Origin: Roseinatronobacter thiooxidans
Lineage (GTDB): Bacteria > Pseudomonadota > Alphaproteobacteria > Rhodobacterales > Rhodobacteraceae
Length of the DNA: 64,000 nt
Direction: 5' to 3'
Assembly (NCBI RefSeq): GCF_001870675.1
Contig: NZ_MEHT01000044.1
Coordinates: 1-64,000, forward strand
Positions 34,867-42,675 of the stretch are shown piece after piece. Under the pieces are notes generated by a model that had not been told where the DNA came from, did not search any database, and was given only the letters and a program-made list of their open reading frames with translations. The stretch's first letter is position 1. Each line of letters begins with the position of its first letter. A program made the translations under genes and the position numbers.

Positions 34867-36346
34867 TCGCCTCGGCCATATGGGGCGCGCGGATGTCGGC
34901 CGCCCCGTCCAGATCTGCAATCGTGCGCGCCACGCGCAACAGGCGGTGATAGCCGCGCGCGGTCAGGCCAAACCGTTCGGCGGCGCGCGTCAGCAGGGCG
35001 CGCCCTTCGGCATCGGGGGCGGCAATCTCTTCCAGCAGCGCGCCTTCCGCATCGGCATTGACGCGCACCCCCTCATAGGCCGCAAACCGTGCTGTCTGAA
35101 CAGCGCGGGCTTTGGCCACACGCGCGGCGACACTGGCCGAACTGTCCCCAGAGGGCGGCAGGTCGAGGTCGGAAAAGGCCACCGGCGGTACTTCGACCCG
35201 CAGATCGAAACGGTCCATCAGCGGGCCGGAAATACGGCCCATGTAATCCTCGCCGCAGGCAGGCGCGCGGGCGCAGGCGCGGGCAGGTTCGGACAGATAG
35301 CCGCATTTGCAGGGATTTGCTGCCGCAACCAGCAAGAACCGGCACGGGTAGCGAATATGCGCATTGGCCCGCGCCACCACAACTTCGCCGGTTTCAATTG
35401 GCTGGCGCAGGGTTTCCAGCACCATGCGGGGGAATTCGGGCAATTCATCCAAAAACAGCACACCATTATGCGCCAACGAAATCTCGCCCGGTTTGGCCCC
35501 TTTGCCGCCCCCCACAATCGCTGCGACCGACGCTGTGTGATGCGGTTCGCGAAACGGGCGCGCGCGAGAGATACCGCCCTGTTCCAACAGGCCAGAGATG
35601 GAATGCACCATCGATGTCTCCAATGCCTCGGCCGCGCTCAGGTCGGGCAAGATGCCGGGCATACGCGCGGCCAGCATGGATTTGCCTGATCCCGGTGTTC
35701 CGACCATCAGCATATGGTGGCGCCCCGCTGCTGCAATTTCCAAAGCGCGTTTGGCGCGCTCCTGGCCTTTCACATCGAACAGGTCGCGCGCGGCCATGTC
35801 GCGCACCACCTCTCCCGGTGCGGCGGGGGCAAGCGGGGCTTGCCCTGTATAATGGCGGATCACCTGCGCCAATGTGGCAGGGGCAAAAACGCGGGTATCC
35901 GCGACCCATGCGGCCTCTGGCCCGCAGGCGGCGGGGCAGAACAGGGTATGCGCCCCTTCGGCGGCGGTCATGGCCGCAGGCAGCGCGCCAGTGACCGCGA
36001 CCAAGGCACCATCCAGCGACAATTCGCCCAAGGCGACCGTATCGGCCACGTCTTCTGCCGGTATGATCTCCAGCGCGGCCAGAAGCGACATGGCGATGGG
36101 CAGGTCGAAATGCGACCCTTCCTTGGGCATATCGGCAGGCGACAGGTTAATCGTGATCCGCTTTGACGGCAGCGCCACAGACAGCGCAGACAGCGCGGCG
36201 CGCACACGCTCTCGCGCCTCGGACACGGCTTTGTCGGGCAGGCCCACGATCTGGAACGCAGGCAGACCGGGCGACAGCGCGCATTGCACTTCGACCAAGC
36301 GCGCCTCGATCCCAACGAATGCTACAGTCAACGCCCGAGCGACCAT
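34823..36346 (-). CDS. comM: YifB/ComM family Mg-chelatase-like AAA+ ATPase
   Basis: ComM is a hexameric helicase that promotes branch migration during natural transformation in Vibrio; the family is widespread in non-competent bacteria. From the ATG at 36346 the protein has 507 residues, the standard length. Visible elements are the N-terminal Lon-like/ChlI domain (VGLPDKAVSEARERV, KRITINLSPADMPKEGSHFDLPIA), Walker A GTPGSGKSMLAARMPGILP, Walker B VLFLDELPEF, and a zinc-binding CKCGYL ... CARAPAC stretch. A longer in-frame reading would run through the divergent rpoHII gene and is not credible. Its 3' end overlaps the hydrolase gene. Confidence 0.94.
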   Translation of the reverse strand: MVARALTVAFVGIEARLVEVQCALSPGLPAFQIVGLPDKAVSEARERVRAALSALSVALPSKRITINLSPADMPKEGSHFDLPIAMSLLAALEIIPAEDVADTVALGELSLDGALVAVTGALPAAMTAAEGAHTLFCPAACGPEAAWVADTRVFAPATLAQVIRHYTGQAPLAPAAPGEVVRDMAARDLFDVKGQERAKRALEIAAAGRHHMLMVGTPGSGKSMLAARMPGILPDLSAAEALETSMVHSISGLLEQGGISRARPFREPHHTASVAAIVGGGKGAKPGEISLAHNGVLFLDELPEFPRMVLETLRQPIETGEVVVARANAHIRYPCRFLLVAAANPCKCGYLSEPARACARAPACGEDYMGRISGPLMDRFDLRVEVPPVAFSDLDLPPSGDSSASVAARVAKARAVQTARFAAYEGVRVNADAEGALLEEIAAPDAEGRALLTRAAERFGLTARGYHRLLRVARTIADLDGAADIRAPHMAEAISYRLLGLADTAAG

Positions 36347-36385
36347 CTTGCGTCCCACTAAACCCGAACACATGGTTAACGCATC

Positions 36386-36403
36386 AACCCTTTCAAAAGG
36401 GTT
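36386..36403. promoter_or_regulatory. Perfect 8-bp dyad between comM and rpoHII
   Basis: AACCCTTT (36386-36393), CA, AAAGGGTT (36396-36403) form a perfect palindrome in the 160-bp divergent gap. It is flanked by two GTTAACG copies (36375-36381 and 36401-36407). It lies 40 bp before comM and about 100 bp before rpoHII, a position suitable for an operator. I do not recognise the regulator. Confidence 0.5.
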
Positions 36404-36448
36404 AACGACTACATCTGGGTGCCCCACAAAAGAAAAACACATCGCATG

Positions 36449-36476
36449 TGAACCAATCGGCGTTTTGCTGCGTAGA
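36449..36476 (+). promoter_or_regulatory. Candidate ECF (RpoE-type) promoter of rpoHII
   Basis: TGAACC (36449-36454), 16 bases, then CGTAGA (36471-36476) resembles the TGATCC / CGTA pattern of RpoE-ChrR promoters in Rhodobacter, where rpoHII is a known RpoE target. A start of transcription near 36482 would leave a 25-base leader with GGGGA before the ATG. One base of the -35 differs. Confidence 0.4.
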
Positions 36477-36506
36477 CAAGACAAACAAACCTGCAGGGGA
36501 AAAAAT

Positions 36507-37385
36507 ATGGCACTGGATTTTTCCGACGACCGCAGAATGTCACGCAAAGCCATGAAAGCGGAGTTACTGGACGCCGAGACAGAGCTGACACTGGCACGCG
36601 CATGGCGCGACCACCGCGATGAACAAGCGCTCCACAGGTTGATCAACGCATATATGCGTCTTGCCATTTCGATGGCGGGCAAGTTCCGCCGCTATGGCGC
36701 GCCGATGAATGACCTTATTCAGGAAGCGGGTTTGGGGCTGATGAAAGCCGCCGAGAAATTCGACCCAGAGCGCGGCGTGCGGTTTTCAACCTACGCCGTT
36801 TGGTGGATCAGGGCCAGTATTCAGGACTATGTGATGCGCAACTGGTCGATGGTACGCACCGGGTCCACCTCCAGCCAGAAAACGCTGTTTTTCAACCTGC
36901 GCCGTGTGCAGGCCAAATTTGAACGCGAAGCAATGGCGCGGGGCGAACGTTTGGACCCGCACCAGCTGCGCGAGATGATCTCGCGCGAAGTGGGCGTGCC
37001 GTTGCACGATGTCGAAATGATGGAAGGGCGGTTGTCGGGTTCCGATTTCTCGCTCAACGCCATGCAATCGTCAGATGAAGACGGGCGCGAATGGATTGAC
37101 GCGCTGGAAGACGACTCGCCACAGGCTGGCGCGGAAGTTGAACAAGCCCATGATACCGCGCAACTGCGCGACTGGCTGATGGTGGCGATGAACGGCCTGA
37201 GTGACCGCGAGCGTTTCATCGTGCGCGAACGCAAATTGCGCGAAGAGCCGCGCACATTGGAATCGCTGGGCGAGGAATTGGGCTTGTCCAAGGAACGCAT
37301 CCGTCAGGTCGAGGCGGCCGCCTTCCAGAAGATGCGCAAAAGCCTTGAGACGCAATCGAAGGAAGTGTTCCACTTTCTCGCATGA
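36507..37385 (+). CDS. rpoH2: Group II heat-shock-type sigma factor RpoHII
   Basis: The 292-residue sigma-32 family protein has region 2 (LINAYMRLAISMAGKFRRYG, PMNDLIQEAGLGLMKAAEKF, FSTYAVWWIRASIQDYVMRN) followed by the RpoH box WSMVRTGSTSSQKTLFFNLR and region 4 (LSKERIRQVEAAAFQKMRKS). The N-terminus lacks the longer leader typical of RpoHI and starts MALDFSDDRRMSRKAMKA, which fits the RpoHII group that in Rhodobacter mediates the singlet-oxygen and oxidative-stress response. The start is the ATG at 36507, with GGGGA upstream. A possible RpoE-type promoter lies just before it. The chaN-like gene begins inside its stop. Confidence 0.92.
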   Translation: MALDFSDDRRMSRKAMKAELLDAETELTLARAWRDHRDEQALHRLINAYMRLAISMAGKFRRYGAPMNDLIQEAGLGLMKAAEKFDPERGVRFSTYAVWWIRASIQDYVMRNWSMVRTGSTSSQKTLFFNLRRVQAKFEREAMARGERLDPHQLREMISREVGVPLHDVEMMEGRLSGSDFSLNAMQSSDEDGREWIDALEDDSPQAGAEVEQAHDTAQLRDWLMVAMNGLSDRERFIVRERKLREEPRTLESLGEELGLSKERIRQVEAAAFQKMRKSLETQSKEVFHFLA

Positions 37386-38179
37386 AGCATATTTTTGCCT
37401 GTGCCGCGCTGGCAGCATTGCCAGCCCATGCCGATATGATCGCGGGCGATCATATCGGCAATTTGCCACCCGCCGATGTCGTCTTTCTGGGCGAGGTGCA
37501 TGACAACCCCGCGCATCACGACATTCAGGCGCAGGCGATAGCTGCGATTGGCCCCAAAGCACTGGTGTTTGAAATGCTGACGGCCCAGCAGGCTGCGGCC
37601 ATGCCGGACAGCCTGCCCCTGAAGGATGATTTGCGCATACTTCTGGATTGGGACAGTTCCGGCTGGCCCGATTTCGCCATGTATTACCCGTTATTCACGG
37701 CAGCCCCCGATGCGGCCGTGTTCGGCGCAGGCTTGCCCCGAGATGTGGCGCGCGCGGCAATGGGTCAACCGCTGGATCAGGTGTTTGCAGGCGATGCCGC
37801 GCGGTTCGGGCTGACCGCCGATTTGCCGGCAGATCAGCAAGAGGCCCGCGAGGAATTGCAGGCGCGCGCGCATTGCGATGCGCTGCCGCAAGACCTGCTG
37901 CCCGCCATGGTGGCCATACAGCGCCTGCGCGATGCGATGCTGGCCGACGCGGCCCTGCGCGCGGTTGAACAGACCGGCGGCCCTGTGGTTGTCATAACCG
38001 GAACAGGGCATGCGCGCACAGATTGGGGCGCGCCGCATCTTCTGGCGCAGGCCGCGCCGGACCTGGGCATCCTGTCGGTCGGACAGTTTGAAATCGCGGT
38101 CGAAGACACACCGCCTTATGACTACTGGACGGTCACCGACCCCCACCCCCGCCCCGACCCTTGCGCGGCGTTTCGCTAA
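37382..38179 (+). CDS. ChaN-family putative haem-binding exported protein
   Basis: The 265-residue protein starts with a short signal peptide (MKHIFACAALAALPAHAD) and then shows the ChaN core: VVFLGEVHDNPAHHDIQA with the conserved GExH, ALVFEMLTAQQ, and VVVITGTGHARTDWGAPHLL near the end. Studied relatives bind haem at the cell surface or periplasm and take part in iron or haem handling. Alternatively it may be a DUF399-type protease-like protein. It overlaps rpoHII as ATGA, so it is translated from the stress sigma-factor message, a link that suggests a role in haem release or oxidative stress. Confidence 0.8.
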   Translation: MKHIFACAALAALPAHADMIAGDHIGNLPPADVVFLGEVHDNPAHHDIQAQAIAAIGPKALVFEMLTAQQAAAMPDSLPLKDDLRILLDWDSSGWPDFAMYYPLFTAAPDAAVFGAGLPRDVARAAMGQPLDQVFAGDAARFGLTADLPADQQEAREELQARAHCDALPQDLLPAMVAIQRLRDAMLADAALRAVEQTGGPVVVITGTGHARTDWGAPHLLAQAAPDLGILSVGQFEIAVEDTPPYDYWTVTDPHPRPDPCAAFR

Positions 38180-38253
38180 CTGCACTGGGGCTTTTGTTTC
38201 CTGCGCCAAGCGCGTAAGTCTTGGGCGAAGTTCATCATGCAAGAGGCAGTGCC

Positions 38254-39444
38254 ATGCTGGCCGGAAAACGCGTCACGCTGATTATTGGTGGGGGGATTGC
38301 GGCATATAAATGCCTTGATCTGATCCGCCAGTTGCGCCGTGCAGGGGCCGAGGTGATCCCTGTCATAACGCGCGCGGGCACAGAATTCGTGACGCCGCTT
38401 TCAGTGGCGGCCTTGGCGGGAACACAGGTGTATCAGAACCTCTTTGACCTGAAGGATGAGGCAGAGATGGGCCATATCCAACTGTCGCGCGCCGCTGACC
38501 TGCTGGTGGTTGCCCCCGCAACTGCGGATATGATGGCGAAAATGGCAGGCGGTCATGCCGATGATCTGGCGACAACGCTGCTTCTGGCCACAGACAAACC
38601 CGTCCTGATTGCACCGGCCATGAACCTGCGCATGTGGACCCATGCGGCCACGCAGCGCAATCTGGCGCAGTTGCGCGCCGATGGGGTGGCGGTTGTTGGC
38701 CCCAATAGCGGCGATATGGCATGCGGCGAATATGGGCCGGGGCGGATGGCGGAACCTGACGAGATTTTGGCCGCCATCGCTGCGCGCCTTGGGACAGGGC
38801 CGCTGGCAGGCAAGCGCGTGCTGGTCACATCTGGCCCGACACATGAACCGATTGACCCCGTGCGCTACATCGCCAACCGGTCATCAGGGGCGCAGGGTAC
38901 GGCCTTGGCCGCAGCACTGCGCGATCTGGGGGCAGAGGTGGTGTTTGTGACTGGTCCCGCCACAGTGCCCCCGCCGGACGGTGTGCACCTGCACCGCGTT
39001 GAAACCGCAGGCGAGATGTTATTGGCGGTCGAAGCGGCATTGCCTGTCGATGCTGCCGTGTTTGCGGCGGCGGTGGCCGATTGGCGGGTGGAAAACGATG
39101 TCGCGCAGAAGATCAAGAAAAACGCGCACGCCCTTCCAGAAATAAAACTTTCTGAAAACCCTGACATTCTGAAAACTGTTTGCGCCCATGCCAAGCGGCC
39201 AAGACTGGTTGTGGGCTTCGCCGCAGAGACAGAAAATGTCATCGCCCATGCCACCGCAAAGCGGCAGCGCAAAGGGTGCGACTGGATCGTGGCCAATGAC
39301 GTCTCGCCCGCGACGGGCATCATGGGCGGTGCCAACAACACTGTGCACCTGATTTCCGAGGCAGGACACGAAGATTGGCCCTCGCTGCCCAAACAGGAAG
39401 TCGCGCGCAGGCTTGCCGCGCGCATTGCCGAGGCTTTGGCATGA
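38254..39444 (+). CDS. coaBC: Bifunctional phosphopantothenoylcysteine decarboxylase/synthetase CoaBC
   Basis: CoaBC adds cysteine to 4'-phosphopantothenate and then decarboxylates the product in coenzyme A synthesis. The N-terminal flavoprotein domain has [20 protein letters not shown], the PAMNLRMW substrate clamp, and the catalytic cysteine in [13 protein letters not shown]. The C-terminal synthetase domain has [20 protein letters not shown] and the lysine-rich AQKIKKN. From the ATG at 38254 the protein has 396 residues. It overlaps dut as ATGA; dfp-dut is a common pairing in bacteria. Confidence 0.96.
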   Translation: MLAGKRVTLIIGGGIAAYKCLDLIRQLRRAGAEVIPVITRAGTEFVTPLSVAALAGTQVYQNLFDLKDEAEMGHIQLSRAADLLVVAPATADMMAKMAGGHADDLATTLLLATDKPVLIAPAMNLRMWTHAATQRNLAQLRADGVAVVGPNSGDMACGEYGPGRMAEPDEILAAIAARLGTGPLAGKRVLVTSGPTHEPIDPVRYIANRSSGAQGTALAAALRDLGAEVVFVTGPATVPPPDGVHLHRVETAGEMLLAVEAALPVDAAVFAAAVADWRVENDVAQKIKKNAHALPEIKLSENPDILKTVCAHAKRPRLVVGFAAETENVIAHATAKRQRKGCDWIVANDVSPATGIMGGANNTVHLISEAGHEDWPSLPKQEVARRLAARIAEALA

Positions 39445-39908
39445 GCGTGATCGTGAACTTCCTGCGCCTGCCCGACAGTGACCCGGCAGTGCCCTTGCCC
39501 GAATATGCCACTGCGGGGGCTGCGGGCGCGGATATCCGCGCCAATCTGCCGCGAGAGACGCGCATTGACGGCATGACAATTGCGCCAATGGGGCGTGTCG
39601 TGGTGCCCACAGGGCTGGCGGTCGAGATTCCGCACGGGTTCGAGATGCAGATCCGCGCGCGCTCTGGTCTGGCGTTGCGCGACGGGATTGCCCTGCCCAA
39701 CGCGCCTGCCACTATAGACAGCGACTATCGCGGCCCCATCGGGGTGATCCTGATCAATCTGGGCGCAGAGCCGTTTTTGGTGGAACATGGCGCGCGGATT
39801 GCGCAAATCATTATCGCCCCTGTCGTGCAGGCCAGATTTCAGGTGGTGGGCACACTGGACGAGACGCCGCGCGGTACAGGCGGCTACGGCTCTACAGGGT
39901 TGAAATAA
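39441..39908 (+). CDS. dut: dUTP pyrophosphatase Dut
   Basis: Dut hydrolyses dUTP, preventing uracil in DNA and supplying dUMP for thymidylate. All five trimeric dUTPase motifs are recognisable in 155 residues: [46 protein letters not shown] and the C-terminal [10 protein letters not shown] arm. It starts inside the coaBC stop, and the next gene starts immediately after its own stop, so the three form a likely operon. Confidence 0.97.
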   Translation: MSVIVNFLRLPDSDPAVPLPEYATAGAAGADIRANLPRETRIDGMTIAPMGRVVVPTGLAVEIPHGFEMQIRARSGLALRDGIALPNAPATIDSDYRGPIGVILINLGAEPFLVEHGARIAQIIIAPVVQARFQVVGTLDETPRGTGGYGSTGLK

Positions 39909-40979
39909 ATGGGGTTTGTTCTGTTTCTGATGGCCGCGCTTTGGGCGCTGGGCTGGGTGATGAAAACGCCTGTGCGCGCGCGTCTGGTCATGATCGGATT
40001 GGTTTATGTCGCGGTGGTACTGGCGCAGCTGGTCTTGCCAGAAAGCGCCGAGATCCGACAGGCGACAGGCGGCGATGCGCGGCCATGGCTGGTTCTGGGC
40101 GGTGTGGCAGGTCTGGGCTACGGCTATTCGCATTTTGTAGCACGTCTGCGCAGGCGCACGGCACAGGCCCCAGCGTCGGCCACAGCGGCGCCAACCGCCT
40201 TTCGAGAGGCAGAGTTGAACCGCTATGCCCGCCACATCATCCTGCGCGAAATCGGCGGAACTGGGCAGCGGAAACTGAAGGCCGCAAAGGTGCTGGTGAT
40301 CGGCGCGGGGGGCTTGGGCTCTCCGGCTTTGCTGTATCTGGCCGCCTCTGGTGTGGGTACGATTGGGGTTATTGACGATGATCTGGTCGATGGGTCAAAC
40401 CTGCAACGCCAGATCATCCACCGGGATGAGACGATCGACACGCCCAAGGTCTTTTCTGCGCAATCGGCGATGATGGCGCTGAACCCGTTTATCACAGTGC
40501 GCCCCTATCAGCGCAGACTGACGCCAGAAATTGCGGCGGACTTGTTTGCCGAATATGATCTTATCCTAGATGGGACTGATAATTTCGACACGCGCTATCT
40601 GGTCAACCGCGCCGCTGTCGCGGCAGGCACGCCCCTGATTTCAGCAGCGATCACACAGTGGGAAGGGCAGATCAGCCTATATGACCCCGCAAATAATGCC
40701 CCTTGTTTCGAGTGCCTGTTTCCAAACCGCCCTGCCCCCGGTCTGGCCCCGTCTTGCGCTGAAGCGGGTGTAATTTCACCCCTGCCCGGTGTGCTGGGCG
40801 CGATGATGGCGCTAGAGGCGATCAAGGAAATTACGGGTGCAGGCACAGGGCTGCGGGGGCGCTTGCTGATATATGACGCGCTCTATGCAGAAACGCGCAG
40901 CGTGAGGATCACGCGGCGCGCAGAGTGCAATTGCTGTCAGAAAAAGGTCGATCACCCCGAGGCTACCCCGATCGAATAA
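39909..40979 (+). CDS. Membrane-anchored ThiF/MoeB-type adenylyltransferase
   Basis: Residues 1-80 hold two or three hydrophobic segments (about 2-18, 25-43 and 60-75). After an Ala-rich linker comes an E1-like domain: LNRYARHIILREIGGTGQRKL, the nucleotide motif VLVIGAGGLGSPALLYL (about 129-145), the DNLQRQ-type block here SNLQRQIIHRD, LDGTDNFDTRYLVN, and the cysteine-containing APSCAEAGVISPLPG. Two zinc cysteine pairs are present (CFEC and CNCC). Such enzymes adenylate the C-terminal glycine of MoaD- or ThiS-like proteins for sulfur transfer. The membrane anchor is unusual compared with soluble MoeB. It directly abuts dut. No sulfur-carrier partner lies nearby. Confidence 0.88.
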   Translation: MGFVLFLMAALWALGWVMKTPVRARLVMIGLVYVAVVLAQLVLPESAEIRQATGGDARPWLVLGGVAGLGYGYSHFVARLRRRTAQAPASATAAPTAFREAELNRYARHIILREIGGTGQRKLKAAKVLVIGAGGLGSPALLYLAASGVGTIGVIDDDLVDGSNLQRQIIHRDETIDTPKVFSAQSAMMALNPFITVRPYQRRLTPEIAADLFAEYDLILDGTDNFDTRYLVNRAAVAAGTPLISAAITQWEGQISLYDPANNAPCFECLFPNRPAPGLAPSCAEAGVISPLPGVLGAMMALEAIKEITGAGTGLRGRLLIYDALYAETRSVRITRRAECNCCQKKVDHPEATPIE

Positions 40980-41005
40980 TTCGGGGGGCGTGCGGGGGGC
41001 TGCCT

Positions 41006-41245
41006 TCAGGCAGGTTCTATCCGGTAGCTTTCGATCACGGTATTTGCCAGCAGCTTGTCGCACATGTTGCGCGCCTGCTCGTTGGCTTTATCCGCGTCCC
41101 CTTCGGTCAGGTCCAGTTCGATCATCTTGCCCTGACGCACGCCATTCACCCCCTCAAAGCCCAATGCCGCCAAGGCGTGGCGGATCGCCTCGCCCTGCGG
41201 GTCCAATACACCGGGTTTCAGGGTTACAAATACACGCAGTTTCAT
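41006..41245 (-). CDS. purS: Phosphoribosylformylglycinamidine synthase subunit PurS
   Basis: PurS is the small dimeric subunit of the PurLSQ complex, which makes FGAM in purine synthesis. The 79-residue protein starts MKLRVFVTLKPGVLDPQGEA and continues IRHALAALGFEGVNGVRQGK, the standard PurS pattern. The ATG at 41245 follows purC by only 11 bp, so both are one transcript; purQ and purL are not in the window. A hairpin (CTGCC at 41000-41004, GGCAG at 41009-41013) overlaps its stop codon. A longer in-frame extension to 41416 lies inside purC and is not the true start. Confidence 0.95.
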   Translation of the reverse strand: MKLRVFVTLKPGVLDPQGEAIRHALAALGFEGVNGVRQGKMIELDLTEGDADKANEQARNMCDKLLANTVIESYRIEPA

Positions 41246-41256
41246 GGGTACGCCTC

Positions 41257-42018
41257 TCAATTCATCAACTTGGGTTTTACAATAGGGGTGGGCGATTTGG
41301 GCATAACCCCCAAACGGCGCGCAACTTCGGAATAGGCATCTGTCAGGCTGCCAAGGTCGCGGCGGAACACATCCTTGTCCAGCTTCTGGCCGGTTTTCAT
41401 GTCCCACAGGCGACACGAATCGGGGCTGATTTCATCTGCCACGATCAGGCGCTGCATCTCGCCGTCAAACTGGCGGCCAATCTCGATCTTGAAATCGACC
41501 AGCTTGATTCCCACAGCCATCATCACGCCCGACATGAAATCGTTGACGCGCACGGCCAGACCGACCATGTCGTCCAGATCCTGATGGCTGGCCCAGTTGA
41601 AGGCAAGAATCTGGTCTTCGGTCACCAGCGGGTCGCCAAGCGCGTCATCCTTGAAATAAAATTCAATGATTGGGCGCGGCAGCGGCGTGCCTTCCTCAAT
41701 CCCCAGACGCTTGGACATTGATCCCGCAGCGATATTGCGCACCACCACTTCCAGCGGAATAATCTCGACTGCGCGGATCAGTTGCTCGCGCATGTTGATG
41801 CGCTTCAAGAAATGCGTTGGCACGCCGATCTGGCCAAGGCCGGTCATGAAGAATTCGGAAAGCAGGTTGTTCAACACGCCCTTGCCTTCGATCACGTCAC
41901 GCTTCTCGGCATTGAAGGCGGTGGCATCATCCTTGAAATACTGCACCATCGTCCCCGGCTCTGGGCCTTCATACAGGATCTTGGCTTTGCCTTCGTAAAT
42001 TTTGGTGCGGCGTGCCAT
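41257..42018 (-). CDS. purC: SAICAR synthetase PurC
   Basis: PurC joins aspartate to CAIR in the eighth step of purine synthesis. The 253-residue protein has the expected [18 protein letters not shown] start, [22 protein letters not shown] block, [20 protein letters not shown], and [14 protein letters not shown] near the C-terminus. The ATG at 42018 follows GGAGAG. It is divergent from the ATPase zeta gene, with 170 bp between the starts, and is followed by purS. Confidence 0.97.
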   Translation of the reverse strand: MARRTKIYEGKAKILYEGPEPGTMVQYFKDDATAFNAEKRDVIEGKGVLNNLLSEFFMTGLGQIGVPTHFLKRINMREQLIRAVEIIPLEVVVRNIAAGSMSKRLGIEEGTPLPRPIIEFYFKDDALGDPLVTEDQILAFNWASHQDLDDMVGLAVRVNDFMSGVMMAVGIKLVDFKIEIGRQFDGEMQRLIVADEISPDSCRLWDMKTGQKLDKDVFRRDLGSLTDAYSEVARRLGVMPKSPTPIVKPKLMN

Positions 42019-42188
42019 CAAGCTCTCCGGTTCTGCTGGGGGTGACGCAATGCTGTGCTGCCCTATAGCCCAGCCGTGTCAACACCGCAAGGACAGCTGT
42101 TTGCATGCGGGAGGCGGGATTTAACCTTGCAGCGCAGGGCGGCAAGGGCCATATTTCAACAAACCTTTTGACCATAGCGAGGCAGGAT

Positions 42189-42500
42189 ATGAGCACCTTC
42201 AACGAGCGTGAACGCGCATTCGAAAACAAATATGCCCATGATCAGGAAATGATGTTCAAGGCAGTTGCGCGCCGCAACAAGAAACTTGGCCTTTGGGCCG
42301 CGGGCCTGTTGGGCAAAACCGCGCAAGATGCAGAAGATTACGCGATGGAGGTGATCCGCTCGGATTTTGAGGAAGCGGGGCACGAAGATGTGGTGCGCAA
42401 AGTCTCTGCCGATCTGGGCGCACATGCTGACGAGGCGTTGATCCGCGCCAAGATGGACGAATTCTTGTCCGAGGCGAAAGCGGAACTGTCCGAGGGGTGA
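42189..42500 (+). CDS. F1FO-ATPase inhibitor subunit zeta (DUF1476)
   Basis: The 103-residue protein matches the alphaproteobacterial zeta subunit (DUF1476), described in Paracoccus denitrificans as a natural inhibitor of reverse ATP hydrolysis by the F1 motor. The conserved N-terminal inhibitory segment FNERERAFENKYAHDQEM is present, followed by ARRNKKLGLWAAGLLGK and a four-helix bundle (EDYAMEVIRSDFEEAG and following). AGGA lies four bases before the ATG at 42189; an upstream in-frame ATG at 42105 is not supported. It is monocistronic, as usual, next to purC. Confidence 0.9.
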   Translation: MSTFNERERAFENKYAHDQEMMFKAVARRNKKLGLWAAGLLGKTAQDAEDYAMEVIRSDFEEAGHEDVVRKVSADLGAHADEALIRAKMDEFLSEAKAELSEG

Positions 42501-42630
42501 ACCTGCGGTGCTCTCGCACCATCAGACAAAACCAGCGCACTTGCGTTCGTAGATGAAGCTTTCTCATGATCCTTATGCAGAATATGAATTTGCTTCACCC
42601 TTAAGGCTGTGACAGGTAACAGGGAAATCG

Positions 42631-42652
42631 ACGCAAGGCCGCAGCCTTGCGT
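42631..42652 (+). promoter_or_regulatory. Strong hairpin in the bmtB leader
   Basis: ACGCAAGGC (42631-42639), loop CGCA, GCCTTGCGT (42644-42652) form a perfect 9-bp stem that ends 23 bp before the bmtB start and 9 bp before the AAAGG ribosome site. No T-run follows, so it may modulate translation rather than stop transcription. It does not match any SAM or cobalamin riboswitch I know. Confidence 0.45.
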
Positions 42653-42675
42653 TAGATGACCGTGAAAGGCATGAG

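Noticed and set aside
35874-36506. N-terminal extension of the rpoHII frame through the comM gene
   Set aside because: The standard RpoHII start at 36507 has a ribosome site; the extension is antisense to the ComM N-terminal domain.
42501-42675. SAM, SAH or cobalamin riboswitch upstream of bmtB
   Set aside because: I could not match a SAM-II, SAM/SAH or B12-box consensus; only generic hairpins are visible.
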